This document shows, piece by piece, positions 7,792 through 15,360 of a DNA stretch of 64,000 bases. The position numbers and the translations under genes were made by a program. The stretch comes from CAWDAQ01 sp963800325 (GTDB lineage Bacteria > Actinomycetota > Actinomycetes > Actinomycetales > Dermatophilaceae): contig CAWDAQ010000005.1 in NCBI GenBank assembly GCA_963800325.1, positions 806,001 through 870,000 on the forward strand, read 5' to 3'. The notes beneath the pieces are model-generated. The model had not been told where the DNA came from. It saw only the letters and a list, made by a program, of their open reading frames with translations, and ran no database searches. Each line of letters begins with the position of its first letter. The first letter of the stretch is position 1.

Positions 7792-8847
7792 GTGACCGAG
7801 ACCAGTGCCACCCGGGCCGCCCCGAGACCGACCCCGTTGGGGGTGACCCGGGAGCAGCCCGACCGCAACCTCGCGCTCGAGCTCGTCCGGGTCACCGAGG
7901 CCGCCGCGATGGCGGCCGGCCGATGGGTGGGGCGCGGCGACAAGAACGGCGCGGACGACGCCGCGGTCGAGGCGATGCGCACCCTCATCGCCACCGTCGA
8001 GATGCGCGGGGTCGTCGTCATCGGCGAGGGTGAGAAGGACGACGCGCCGATGCTGTTCAACGGCGAGCTCGTCGGGGACGGCACCGGGCCGGAGTGCGAC
8101 GTCGCCGTCGACCCGATCGACGGCACCACGCTGACGTCGAAGGGCCAGTCGAACGCGGTGTCCGTGCTCGCGGTCGCGGACCGCGGCAGCATGTACGACC
8201 CGAGCGCGGTGTTCTACATGGACAAGATCGTCGCCGGGCCGGAGTGCGCGGACGCCGTCGACATCCGGCTGCCCGCGGCCGAGAACATCCGCCGGGTGGC
8301 CCGGGCCAAGGGACGCCACCCCGAGGACGTGACCGTCGTCCTGCTCGACCGTCCCCGGCACGAGCGGCTCGCGCAGGAGGTCCGCGACGCGGGCGCGCGG
8401 ATCCGGTTCATCTCCGACGGGGACGTCGCCGGCGCGATCATGGCCGCCCGTCCCGACACCGGCATCGACCTGCTCCTGGGGGTGGGCGGCACACCGGAGG
8501 GGATCATCGCGGCGTGCGCGATCACGTGCCTGGGCGGGGTGATCCAGGGCAGGCTCCACCCGAAGGACGAGGCCGAGCGCGAGCGCGCGGTCGAGGCCGG
8601 CCACGACCTGGACCGGGTGCTGGCGACCTCCGACCTCGTCGCGAGCGAGAACTGCTTCTTCGTCGCGACCGGGATCACCGACGGGGAGCTGCTGAAGGGG
8701 GTGCGCTACCGGGCCGGCGGAGCGAGCACCCACTCGCTCGTCATGCGCTCGAAGTCGGGCACGATCCGGCTCATCGAGAGCCATCACCAGCTCGAGAAGC
8801 TCCGCGCCTACAGTGCGATCGACTTCGACCAGGTGAGGCCCCGATGA
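7792..8847 (+). CDS. glpX: Class II fructose-1,6-bisphosphatase
   Basis: A 351-aa GlpX-type phosphatase that converts fructose 1,6-bisphosphate to fructose 6-phosphate in gluconeogenesis. Metal-binding motifs are visible: GEGEKDDAP near residue 85, DPIDGTT from Asp107 and GVGGTPEG. The GTG at 7792 is supported by GGAAGGA upstream; the ORF extends further but is low-complexity there. The last codons overlap the next gene by ATGA, starting a three-gene operon with a sugar kinase and a carbonic anhydrase. Confidence 0.97.
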   Translation: MTETSATRAAPRPTPLGVTREQPDRNLALELVRVTEAAAMAAGRWVGRGDKNGADDAAVEAMRTLIATVEMRGVVVIGEGEKDDAPMLFNGELVGDGTGPECDVAVDPIDGTTLTSKGQSNAVSVLAVADRGSMYDPSAVFYMDKIVAGPECADAVDIRLPAAENIRRVARAKGRHPEDVTVVLLDRPRHERLAQEVRDAGARIRFISDGDVAGAIMAARPDTGIDLLLGVGGTPEGIIAACAITCLGGVIQGRLHPKDEAERERAVEAGHDLDRVLATSDLVASENCFFVATGITDGELLKGVRYRAGGASTHSLVMRSKSGTIRLIESHHQLEKLRAYSAIDFDQVRPR

Positions 8848-9770
8848 GCGGCCGGGGCGTCCTCGTCGTCGGCGAGGCCCTCATCGACATCGTCCGCCGT
8901 CCGGACCGGGAGGACGCCGAGCACGTCGGGGGGAGCCCGGCGAACGTCGCGATGGGCCTGGCCCGGCTCGAGGCGCCCGTGGAGTTCGCGACGAGCCTTG
9001 GCCGGGACGAGCGGGGCGAGCGCGTCGCCGCCCACCTGGCCGACCACGGCGTCCGGCTGAGCCCAGGCTCGATCGGGGACCACCCCACCTCGACCGCCCT
9101 CGCCGACATCGACGCGACCGGTGCCGCGACGTACGCCTTCGACCTGCACTGGGAGCCCGGTCGCGTCGAGGTCCCGGACGACGCCGAGCACGTCCACACC
9201 GGGTCCATCGGGGCGGTCATCGCGCCGGGCGCCGACGACGTCACCGACGTCCTCGTCCGGGCCGGGCGGAGCTGCACCGTCTCCTACGACCCCAACGTCC
9301 GGCCCACGATCATGGGCGACCTCGAGGACGTGCGCACCCGGGTCGAGGAGGTCGTCGGCCTCAGCGACGTCGTCAAGGCCAGCGAGGACGACCTCGTCGA
9401 GCTCTACCCCGGCCGGCAGGTCGAGGACGTCCTGCGGCGGTGGACCGAGCGGGGTGCCGCCCTGGCGGTGGTCACCCGCGCCGGGGACGGGGTCACCTAC
9501 CGGGTGTGCGAGAGCGACGAGGTCGTCACGCTGCCCGCGCCGCACACCGAGGTGGTCGACACCGTCGGGGCCGGCGACTCGTTCATGGCAGGGATGCTCT
9601 CGGGCCTGCTCGACGCCGGCCACCTCGGCGGCGTCGACGCCCGGGGCAGGCTGCGGGCGGCCTCGGCGGCCGACCTGCGGCCGGCGATCGAGCGGGGCCT
9701 CGCCTGTGGCGCCCGCACCGTGTCGATGGCCGGGGCGTACGCGCCCGGCCGGGAGGAGGTCACCACGTGA
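8844..9770 (+). CDS. PfkB-family carbohydrate kinase (fructokinase-like)
   Basis: A 308-aa ribokinase-fold sugar kinase. The N-terminal GEALIDIV and GGSPANVAMGLARL motifs bind sugar. The C-terminal DTVGAGDSFMAGM contains the catalytic Asp245. The sequence resembles fructokinases, but the substrate cannot be proven. The start overlaps the glpX stop (ATGA), so the two are translationally coupled. A fructose 6-phosphate-forming kinase next to FBPase would feed the same pool, which is inference. Confidence 0.92.
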   Translation: MSGRGVLVVGEALIDIVRRPDREDAEHVGGSPANVAMGLARLEAPVEFATSLGRDERGERVAAHLADHGVRLSPGSIGDHPTSTALADIDATGAATYAFDLHWEPGRVEVPDDAEHVHTGSIGAVIAPGADDVTDVLVRAGRSCTVSYDPNVRPTIMGDLEDVRTRVEEVVGLSDVVKASEDDLVELYPGRQVEDVLRRWTERGAALAVVTRAGDGVTYRVCESDEVVTLPAPHTEVVDTVGAGDSFMAGMLSGLLDAGHLGGVDARGRLRAASAADLRPAIERGLACGARTVSMAGAYAPGREEVTT

Positions 9771-10288
9771 CCGCGATGGAGCAGAGCGCAGCCGGCGAGG
9801 GGTTCGAGGACCTGCTGGAGAGGAACCGGGACTTCGCCGCCGACTTCGGGCTCAGCGGCTTCGACGGCATCGCCCACGCGGGGGTCGCGATCGTCACGTG
9901 CATGGACTCCCGGATCGACCCGCTGCGGATGGTGGGCCTCGCCCCCGGCGACGCGAAGATCTTCCGGAACCCGGGCGGCCGGGTGACCGACGCGGCCCTG
10001 GAGGCGATCGTCCTCGGCGTGCACCTCCTGAACGTGCAGCGGGTCCTCGTCGTCCCGCACACCCGGTGCGCGGTCGCGAGCAGCTCCGAGGAGGAGCTGC
10101 GCGAGCGAGTGACCGAGTCGGCCGGGAAGGACGCCTCGTGGCAGGCGTTCCACGTCATCACCGACCAGCGCCGGACGCTGCTCGCCGACCTCGCCCGGGT
10201 GCGCTCGCACCCGCTCGTGCCGGAGTCGGTCCGCGTCGGCGGGTTCCTCTACGACGTGGACACCGGCATGCTCGAGCCGGTCGGCTGA
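9767..10288 (+). CDS. Beta-class carbonic anhydrase
   Basis: A 173-aa small beta-carbonic anhydrase. The zinc ligands are visible as Cys45 in CMDSR, with the Asp47-Arg49 dyad, and His98 plus Cys101 in HTRC; many homologues read HTDC. The enzyme interconverts CO2 and bicarbonate. GTG at 9767 overlaps the kinase stop (GTGA) and has GGGAGGAGG 7 nt upstream, which favours it over the ATG at 9776. It is the third gene of the glpX operon and converges on the sortase gene. Confidence 0.93.
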   Translation: MTAMEQSAAGEGFEDLLERNRDFAADFGLSGFDGIAHAGVAIVTCMDSRIDPLRMVGLAPGDAKIFRNPGGRVTDAALEAIVLGVHLLNVQRVLVVPHTRCAVASSSEEELRERVTESAGKDASWQAFHVITDQRRTLLADLARVRSHPLVPESVRVGGFLYDVDTGMLEPVG

Positions 10289-10349
10289 CCCGAGCAGGCC
10301 GGCTGCTCCCCTCCCCCGGTCCGGTGGGCGCCGGCGGCCGGCGGTGCCG

Positions 10350-11108
10350 CTAGCCGCGCACGGACGTCAGGTGCGCGAAGACGACGACGTTGTCGACGTA
10401 GTGGCCGGTGCTCGCGTCGAAGTCGCCGCCGCACGTGACGAGCCGCAGCTCGGGCCGGTCGGAGGTCTTGCCGTAGACCCGGGCGACGGGCACCGAGGAC
10501 TTGGGGTACCTCCGGACCCGGTCGACGACGAAGCGCAGGTGGGTTCCGTCCTCGCGCGTGACGCGGACGGCGTCGCCGGCGGCGACGTCCTCGAGGTGGA
10601 AGAACACCGCCGGGCCGGACGTGGAGTCGACGTGCGCGGCGATGACGGCGGGTCCGAGCTGGCCGGGGGTCGGTCCCCGGTCGTACCAGCCCACGGCACT
10701 GAAGCTCTTCGGCGGCTGGATCCCGCCGTCGGAGGTGCGACCCAGGCGGACGAGGCCGGAGTGGTCCACCCCGATGCTCGGGATGCGCACCCGGGTCGGG
10801 GGCGAGGCGGGCAGGACCCGACCGCCCCGCCAGGACGCGCTCGACGTCGAGGAGGAGCTCGCCGAGCCGGACGCCTGCCCGGTCGAGGAGGTGGCGGCCC
10901 CCGGGGTGCGGGTGGACGTGGACGTGCGGCTCGTCGGGGACGTGCTGGCGGCTGACGCGGCGCCCCCGGTCCCGGAGGACCCGCTCCTCGCCCCGCCGGT
11001 CCCGTCCGTGGGGGCGCCGCAGCCCGCGAGCAGCAGTGCCGCCGCCACGGCGGTGACCGCCGCGACCCGGGGGCCGCGGCGGTCACCGCCGGTGGTGGGG
11101 ATTGACAT
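10350..11108 (-). CDS. Class F sortase with lipobox
   Basis: A 252-aa sortase. The N-terminal signal sequence carries a lipobox-like LLLAGC with Cys30. A Ser/Thr/Gly-rich linker (about 31-105) follows, then the sortase barrel. The catalytic residues are His159 (IAAHVDS), Cys226 (LVTCGG) and nearby Arg222 (ELRLVTC). Such enzymes attach proteins to the cell wall. Its ATG overlaps the stop of the upstream CHRD gene (TGATG), so the CHRD protein is the obvious candidate substrate or partner. Confidence 0.9.
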   Translation of the reverse strand: MSIPTTGGDRRGPRVAAVTAVAAALLLAGCGAPTDGTGGARSGSSGTGGAASAASTSPTSRTSTSTRTPGAATSSTGQASGSASSSSTSSASWRGGRVLPASPPTRVRIPSIGVDHSGLVRLGRTSDGGIQPPKSFSAVGWYDRGPTPGQLGPAVIAAHVDSTSGPAVFFHLEDVAAGDAVRVTREDGTHLRFVVDRVRRYPKSSVPVARVYGKTSDRPELRLVTCGGDFDASTGHYVDNVVVFAHLTSVRG

Positions 11109-11899
11109 CACGCCCTGGACCGCGCCTTGCGGACGGTCAGGGCGCCCGCGCCGAGTCCGACGACCGCGAGGCCGGCGGCCGCGAGCGTGCCGGTGCCGAC
11201 GCCGGTCGGGGCGGCGTTGATCGTGTTCGCGGCGGTCGCGGTGCCACCACCGCCGGTGTTCATGCCGCCGGCGGGCATGGCGCTGAGGACGCCGCACAGC
11301 GCCGGGTCGGTGGCCTCGGCCGGCAGGTCCGGGTTGAGGTCGCTCTTGGCGTCCCCGTCGTACTTTCCGTCACCGTTGTAGTCGATGCCGTGGATGACCA
11401 CGGCGGTCTGGCCCTCGGTGATCGCCCGGGCGACCTCGTCGCTGACCTGGATGCTGCCCCGCTCGTAGCTGATCGAGCCGCCCTGGGCCGTGTCGAACCG
11501 GTCGACGGCGAGCGCGCTGTCCGGGCTCGTGTCGCCCTTCGTCGTCAGGGACACCTGGACGTTGCCGTAGGACGGCACGCCCTCGCTGGTGGTGATCGTG
11601 CCGCTGCCGTCCTTGTCGTCCCCGGCGACCGGGCAGGTGTGGGCGGCGTCGGCGCCGAAGTGGATGTGGGCGGCGTGCGGGGACCCGGCGAGCAGCCCGG
11701 TGGCCTGGGCGGTCACGGTGACCGTGTTGCCGTTCACCGTGATCCAGGCCTGGCCGCTGCCGTGCGAGCCGTTGAGGACCACCGGCTTGAGCTGGCCGGA
11801 CACCTGGCCGTCCGCGGCCTGGGCCCCGGCGACGCCGAAGCCGGTCATCAGCGTGGCGGCCCCGGCGGTGGCCAGGGCGAGACGGGTGGTCGTGCGCAT
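11108..11899 (-). CDS. CHRD-domain secreted surface protein
   Basis: A 263-aa exported protein. The signal peptide ends near residue 29 (AGAQA/ADG). A CHRD-type beta domain follows (LKPVVLNGSHGSGQAWITV, AAHIHFGADA, VVIHGIDYNGDGKY). The C-terminus has a Gly/Thr-rich spacer, a hydrophobic helix and the basic tail RKARSRA. That is the architecture of a sortase substrate, but LPXTG is absent; NAAPTGVG stands at that place. A GAGGGAG ribosome-binding site supports the ATG at 11899. It is coupled to the sortase downstream. Confidence 0.88.
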   Translation of the reverse strand: MRTTTRLALATAGAATLMTGFGVAGAQAADGQVSGQLKPVVLNGSHGSGQAWITVNGNTVTVTAQATGLLAGSPHAAHIHFGADAAHTCPVAGDDKDGSGTITTSEGVPSYGNVQVSLTTKGDTSPDSALAVDRFDTAQGGSISYERGSIQVSDEVARAITEGQTAVVIHGIDYNGDGKYDGDAKSDLNPDLPAEATDPALCGVLSAMPAGGMNTGGGGTATAANTINAAPTGVGTGTLAAAGLAVVGLGAGALTVRKARSRA

Positions 11900-11947
11900 G
11901 ATCTGCTCCCTCTGTCGTGTCCGGGCCCCCGGACGGGAGCCCTCGCA

Positions 11948-11975
11948 CGGGTGGTTCGCCACGGCGGACCACCCG
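11948..11975 (-). terminator. Hairpin downstream of glmM
   Basis: An 8-bp stem (CGGGTGGT/ACCACCCG) continues after one mismatch with 4 more pairs. It sits between glmM and the CHRD gene. There is no U tail, as is common for actinobacterial terminators. Confidence 0.55.
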
Positions 11976-12017
11976 GATGGGAGCGGACGGGAGTTTCTTC
12001 CGTCCGTCGCGACGGCG

Positions 12018-13364
12018 CTACAGGGTGAGCCGGTCGCGCACCACCGTGACGAGACGCTCGGCGACCTCGCGGGCGTGGTCCTCGGTCCGCGCCTCGACCA
12101 TGACCCGGACCAGCGGCTCCGTACCGGACTTGCGCAGCAGCACCCGGCCGGCCCCGTCGAGCCGGGCCTGTTCCTCGGCGACCGCCGCGGTGAGGGTCTC
12201 GTCGCTCTCGACGCGTGACTTGTCGACGCCCTTGACGTTGAGCAGCACCTGGGGAAGCCGGGTCATGACCGAGGCGAGATCGCCGAGGCTCCGGCCGGTC
12301 TCGGCGACCCGGGAGGCGAGCAGCAGGCCGGTGAGGACGCCGTCCCCGGTCGTGCCGTGCTCGAGCAGGATGACGTGCCCGGACTGCTCGCCGCCGAGCG
12401 AGAGCCCCGAGCGGCGCATCTCCTCGAGGACGTAGCGGTCGCCGACCGCGGTCTGCCGGACGTTGATGCCCGCGCGCTCCATGGCCTGGAGCAGTCCGAG
12501 GTTCGACATCACCGTGGCGACGAGGGTCTCCCCGGCGAGCAGGCCGCGGTCCCGGAGCGCGAGCGCGAGCACGGCCATGATCTGGTCGCCGTCGACGACC
12601 GCGCCGCTCGCGTCGACGGCGAGGCACCGGTCGGCGTCGCCGTCGTGGGCGATGCCGAGGTCGGCGCCGCGGGCGACCACGGCCTGACGGAGCCGGTCGA
12701 GGTGGGTGGAGCCGTACCCGTCGTTGATGTTGAGACCGTCCGGCTCGGCGCCGATCGCCCAGACCTCGGCGCCCGCGAGCCGGAACACCTCGGGGGAGAC
12801 GACGCTCGCCGCGCCGTGCGCGGCGTCGATGACGACCTTGAGACCGTCGAGGCGGTGCGGGAGCGCGGTCAGCAGGTGGGTGATGTAGCGCGTGGCCGCG
12901 TCCGGCATCGGGACGACCCGGCCGACGTGGGGGCCCACGGGACGGTCGCCGAGGTCGCCGACGCGGGCCTCGATGGCGTCCTCGACCTCGTCGGGCAGCT
13001 TGTGGCCCCCCGAGGCGAAGAACTTGATGCCGTTGTCGGGCATCGGGTTGTGCGAGGCGGACAGCACGACCCCGATGTCGGCGCTGGTGTCGGCGGTGAG
13101 GAAGGCGATGGCGGGCGTCGGCAGGACCCCGGCGTCGTGGACGTCGACCCCGGCCGAGGCCAGGCCGGCGACGACGGCCGCGGAGAGGAACTCCCCGGAG
13201 GCGCGGGGGTCGCGCCCGACGACGGCACGGGGCCGCGGTCCCTCGAACATGCCGCGCTCGGTGAGGACGTGCGCGGCCGCGACGGACAGGCCGAGTGCGA
13301 GCTCGGCCGTGATGTCCGCGTTGGCGACCCCCCGGACGCCGTCGGTGCCGAAGAGTCGTGCCAT
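12018..13364 (-). CDS. glmM: Phosphoglucosamine mutase
   Basis: A 448-aa enzyme that converts glucosamine 6-phosphate to glucosamine 1-phosphate for UDP-GlcNAc and peptidoglycan. The N-terminus MARLFGTDGVRG is diagnostic. The phosphorylated serine lies in LSASHNP (Ser104) and the metal site in HDGDADRC. A C-terminal RKSGTEPLVRVMVE phosphate-binding loop completes the fold. It follows rplM-rpsI on the same strand, the usual actinobacterial order, but strong hairpins stand between. Confidence 0.97.
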   Translation of the reverse strand: MARLFGTDGVRGVANADITAELALGLSVAAAHVLTERGMFEGPRPRAVVGRDPRASGEFLSAAVVAGLASAGVDVHDAGVLPTPAIAFLTADTSADIGVVLSASHNPMPDNGIKFFASGGHKLPDEVEDAIEARVGDLGDRPVGPHVGRVVPMPDAATRYITHLLTALPHRLDGLKVVIDAAHGAASVVSPEVFRLAGAEVWAIGAEPDGLNINDGYGSTHLDRLRQAVVARGADLGIAHDGDADRCLAVDASGAVVDGDQIMAVLALALRDRGLLAGETLVATVMSNLGLLQAMERAGINVRQTAVGDRYVLEEMRRSGLSLGGEQSGHVILLEHGTTGDGVLTGLLLASRVAETGRSLGDLASVMTRLPQVLLNVKGVDKSRVESDETLTAAVAEEQARLDGAGRVLLRKSGTEPLVRVMVEARTEDHAREVAERLVTVVRDRLTL

Positions 13365-13426
13365 TGCTCGTCGTGCCTTTCGGTTGGGGACTCCGTGACC
13401 ATACCGCCGTGGGAGCCGACGACGAC

Positions 13427-13462
13427 GGCGGCGGCGCCGGCCATCGGGCCGGCGCCGCCGCC
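13427..13462. terminator. 16-bp perfect hairpin between rpsI and glmM
   Basis: The arms 13427-13442 and 13447-13462 are perfectly complementary over 16 bp with a 4-nt loop (ATCG). It lies downstream of rpsI and probably ends or attenuates the rplM-rpsI transcript. No U tract follows. Confidence 0.75.
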
Positions 13463-13537
13463 GAAGGTGGCGCGGTGGCTCCGCGCCGAAGGTGGCGCGG
13501 TGGCTCCGCGCCGAAGGTGGCGCGGTGGCTCCGCGCC
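13460..13537. repeat. Three tandem 25-bp repeats, each a hairpin
   Basis: Three identical 25-bp copies (13460-13484, 13485-13509, 13510-13534) lie end to end right after the rpsI stop. Each contributes a perfect 7-bp stem (GGCGCGG/CCGCGCC) with a TGGCT loop, at 13469-13487, 13494-13512 and 13519-13537. The array runs straight into the 16-bp hairpin and may stop polymerase or protect the rpsI mRNA end. Confidence 0.9.
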
Positions 13538-13544
13538 GGCGCGG

Positions 13545-14042
13545 TCAGCGCTTGGAGTACTGCGGCGCCTTGCGGGCCTTCTTCAGGCCGGCCTTCTTGC
13601 GCTCGGGCACCCGGGCGTCGCGGGTGAGGAAGCCGTTCTTCTTCAGCGTCGGGCGGTTGAGGTCGGAGTCGACCTGGTTGAGCGAGCGGGCGACGCCGAG
13701 CCGGACCGCGCCGGCCTGCCCGGACGGGCCACCGCCGGCGACCCGGACGAGGACGTCGTAGGCGCCGTCGAGCTCGAGCACGGAGAGGGGCTCGCCCACG
13801 ATCTGCTGGTGGACCTTGTTCGGGAAGTACTCCTCGAGGGAGCGCCCGTTGATCCGCCACTGCCCGGTGCCGGGGACGATGCGCACCCGGGCGATGGCCT
13901 GCTTGCGGCGGCCGGTGCCGGCGCCGGGCGCCGAGGCGCTCGGACGGGCGGCGGCCTCGCCGGCGACGGGCGCCTCGGACTCGCTGGTGTACTCGGTCAG
14001 CTCGACCTCGTCGGCGCTGCCGTTGTCGATGGTGTCAGCCAC
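13545..14042 (-). CDS. rpsI: 30S ribosomal protein S9
   Basis: A 165-aa S9. The conserved part starts near residue 44 (GRRKQAIARVRIVPGTG) and ends in the classic KKARKAPQYSKR tail that reaches the P-site tRNA. The first 40 residues are an Ala/Glu-rich acidic extension seen in many actinobacterial S9 proteins. It is the second gene of the rplM-rpsI operon. The 3' side carries an unusual set of hairpins. Confidence 0.97.
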   Translation of the reverse strand: MADTIDNGSADEVELTEYTSESEAPVAGEAAARPSASAPGAGTGRRKQAIARVRIVPGTGQWRINGRSLEEYFPNKVHQQIVGEPLSVLELDGAYDVLVRVAGGGPSGQAGAVRLGVARSLNQVDSDLNRPTLKKNGFLTRDARVPERKKAGLKKARKAPQYSKR

Positions 14043-14087
14043 GGTGGTTCCTCGTTCGTCTGTCAGTCGGTGGGTCCGGTGCCGCGG

Positions 14088-14531
14088 TTACTGCGCGACC
14101 TGGGAGATCGTGTAGGGCTGCGGCTTCTGCGCCGCGTGCGGGTGCTCCGGCCCGGCGTAGACCTTGAGCTTGCGCAGCTGCTGGCGGCCGAGGGAGTTCT
14201 TCGGGACCATCCCGCGCACGGCCTTCTCGACCGCGCGGACCGGGTTCTTCTCGAGGAGCTGCTCGTAGGACTCGCTCTTCAGGCCGCCGGGGAACCCGGA
14301 GTGCCGGTAGGCGAGCTTCTGCTCGTGCTTGGAGCCGGTGAGCGCGACCTTGTCGGCGTTGACGATGACGACGAAGTCGCCGGTGTCGATGTGCGGCGCG
14401 TACGTCGCCTTGTGCTTGCCGCGCAGCAGGGTCGCGGCCTGGGTCGCGAGGCGGCCCAGCACGACGTCCGTCGCGTCGATCACGTGCCAGTCGCGCGTGA
14501 TGTCGCCCGGCTTCGGGGTGTAGGTGCGCAC
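14088..14531 (-). CDS. rplM: 50S ribosomal protein L13
   Basis: A 147-aa L13, the usual length. Motifs include DWHVIDATDVVLGRLAT, YAPHIDTGDFVVIVNADK and VRGMVPKNSLGRQ. GTG at 14531 is chosen because an AAGGTAAGG site lies about 9 nt upstream and the product begins VRTYTPKPGD, as in homologues; the open frame runs further only as Pro/Arg noise. It leads the rplM-rpsI operon. Confidence 0.97.
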   Translation of the reverse strand: MRTYTPKPGDITRDWHVIDATDVVLGRLATQAATLLRGKHKATYAPHIDTGDFVVIVNADKVALTGSKHEQKLAYRHSGFPGGLKSESYEQLLEKNPVRAVEKAVRGMVPKNSLGRQQLRKLKVYAGPEHPHAAQKPQPYTISQVAQ

Positions 14532-14629
14532 AGGTGTCTGCCTTACCTTCTGAGGTCCAACGGGTGGTGTCGGTGGGCCGCGAGGCGGCCTCGCGCGGCG
14601 CCCGGGAGCGGGCTGCGCATCGGCTCCCC

Positions 14630-14658
14630 AGTCTACGGGCGTCACGAGGGGCCCCCAA
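14630..14658 (-). promoter_or_regulatory. rplM-rpsI promoter
   Basis: On the minus strand TTGGGG (14658-14653) and TAGACT (14635-14630) are separated by 17 nt. The -35 is embedded in GATTTGGGG, the extended form shared with the S10 and str operon promoters. Confidence 0.55.
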
Positions 14659-14720
14659 ATCGCTGCTGAGGTGCCGCCGCACGCCCCCTGAACTGCGGCG
14701 ATGCGAAGGCCCGCAGATTC

Positions 14721-14763
14721 TGCACACTACTTGTGCAAAGAGAGTGTGCACAGGTAGTGTGCA
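14721..14763. promoter_or_regulatory. Inverted-repeat operator before the HTH gene
   Basis: The 10-bp arms TGCACACTAC (14721) and GTAGTGTGCA (14754) are perfectly inverted, with a 23-nt centre that itself holds TTGTGCA and the palindrome TGTGCACA. It ends 3 nt before the ATG at 14767, a typical place for an autoregulated operator. Confidence 0.65.
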
Positions 14764-14766
14764 CCT

Positions 14767-15360
14767 ATGACCGACCACGACCGCTCCGGCCTCACCGGCA
14801 TCCGGCTCGACGCGGAGGCGCTGCGGGTGCTCGCGCACCCGCTGCGCTCACGCCTCTTGAACCGGCTGAGGATCCACGGCCCCGCGACCGCGACCGACCT
14901 CGCCGGCGAGCTCGGCACGAACTCCGGGGCGACGTCGTACCACCTGCGCCGGCTCGAGTCCGTCGGACTCGTCGCCGACACCGAGGAGGGGGCCGGGCGC
15001 CGCCGGCTGTGGCGGGCGGCGTCGGACTACCACTCCTACTTCCCGAGCGACTTCGAGGACGACGAGGACAGCCAGACCGCGCTGAGCTGGCTGGCCCGGG
15101 ACTACGTGCGCCACTTCGCCGAGCAGGCCGAGCGCTGGATCGACGTCGGCCTCACGTGGCCGGTCGAGTGGCAGGACGCGTGCGGCTCCAGCGACGACTC
15201 CGTCCTCCTCACGGCCGACCAGGTGCACCGGATGCGCGACGAGATCGACGAGGTCGTCGACCGCTACCGCAGGCTCGGGCAGGGCAACCCGAGTGCGAGG
15301 CGGGTCGCGGTCTACCACTTCTCCTACCCCCTCGACGTCGACCGCCCCCCGCGCCGATGA
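14767..15360 (+). CDS. ArsR-like winged-helix transcriptional regulator
   Basis: A 197-aa regulator. An N-terminal ArsR-type winged helix (about residues 17-85: LRVLAHPLRSRLLNRLRIHG, GATSYHLRRLESVGLV) is followed by a helical C-terminal domain with no recognised effector motif. The start is preceded by an inverted repeat that it probably binds. Its stop overlaps the next start by ATGA, coupling it to an MFS exporter, so a local efflux switch is likely. The inducer is unknown. Confidence 0.9.
   Translation: MTDHDRSGLTGIRLDAEALRVLAHPLRSRLLNRLRIHGPATATDLAGELGTNSGATSYHLRRLESVGLVADTEEGAGRRRLWRAASDYHSYFPSDFEDDEDSQTALSWLARDYVRHFAEQAERWIDVGLTWPVEWQDACGSSDDSVLLTADQVHRMRDEIDEVVDRYRRLGQGNPSARRVAVYHFSYPLDVDRPPRR

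Noticed and set aside
13460..13537. Short tandem repeats as a CRISPR array
   Set aside because: Copies are contiguous, without unique spacers, and each unit is a hairpin; no cas gene is near.
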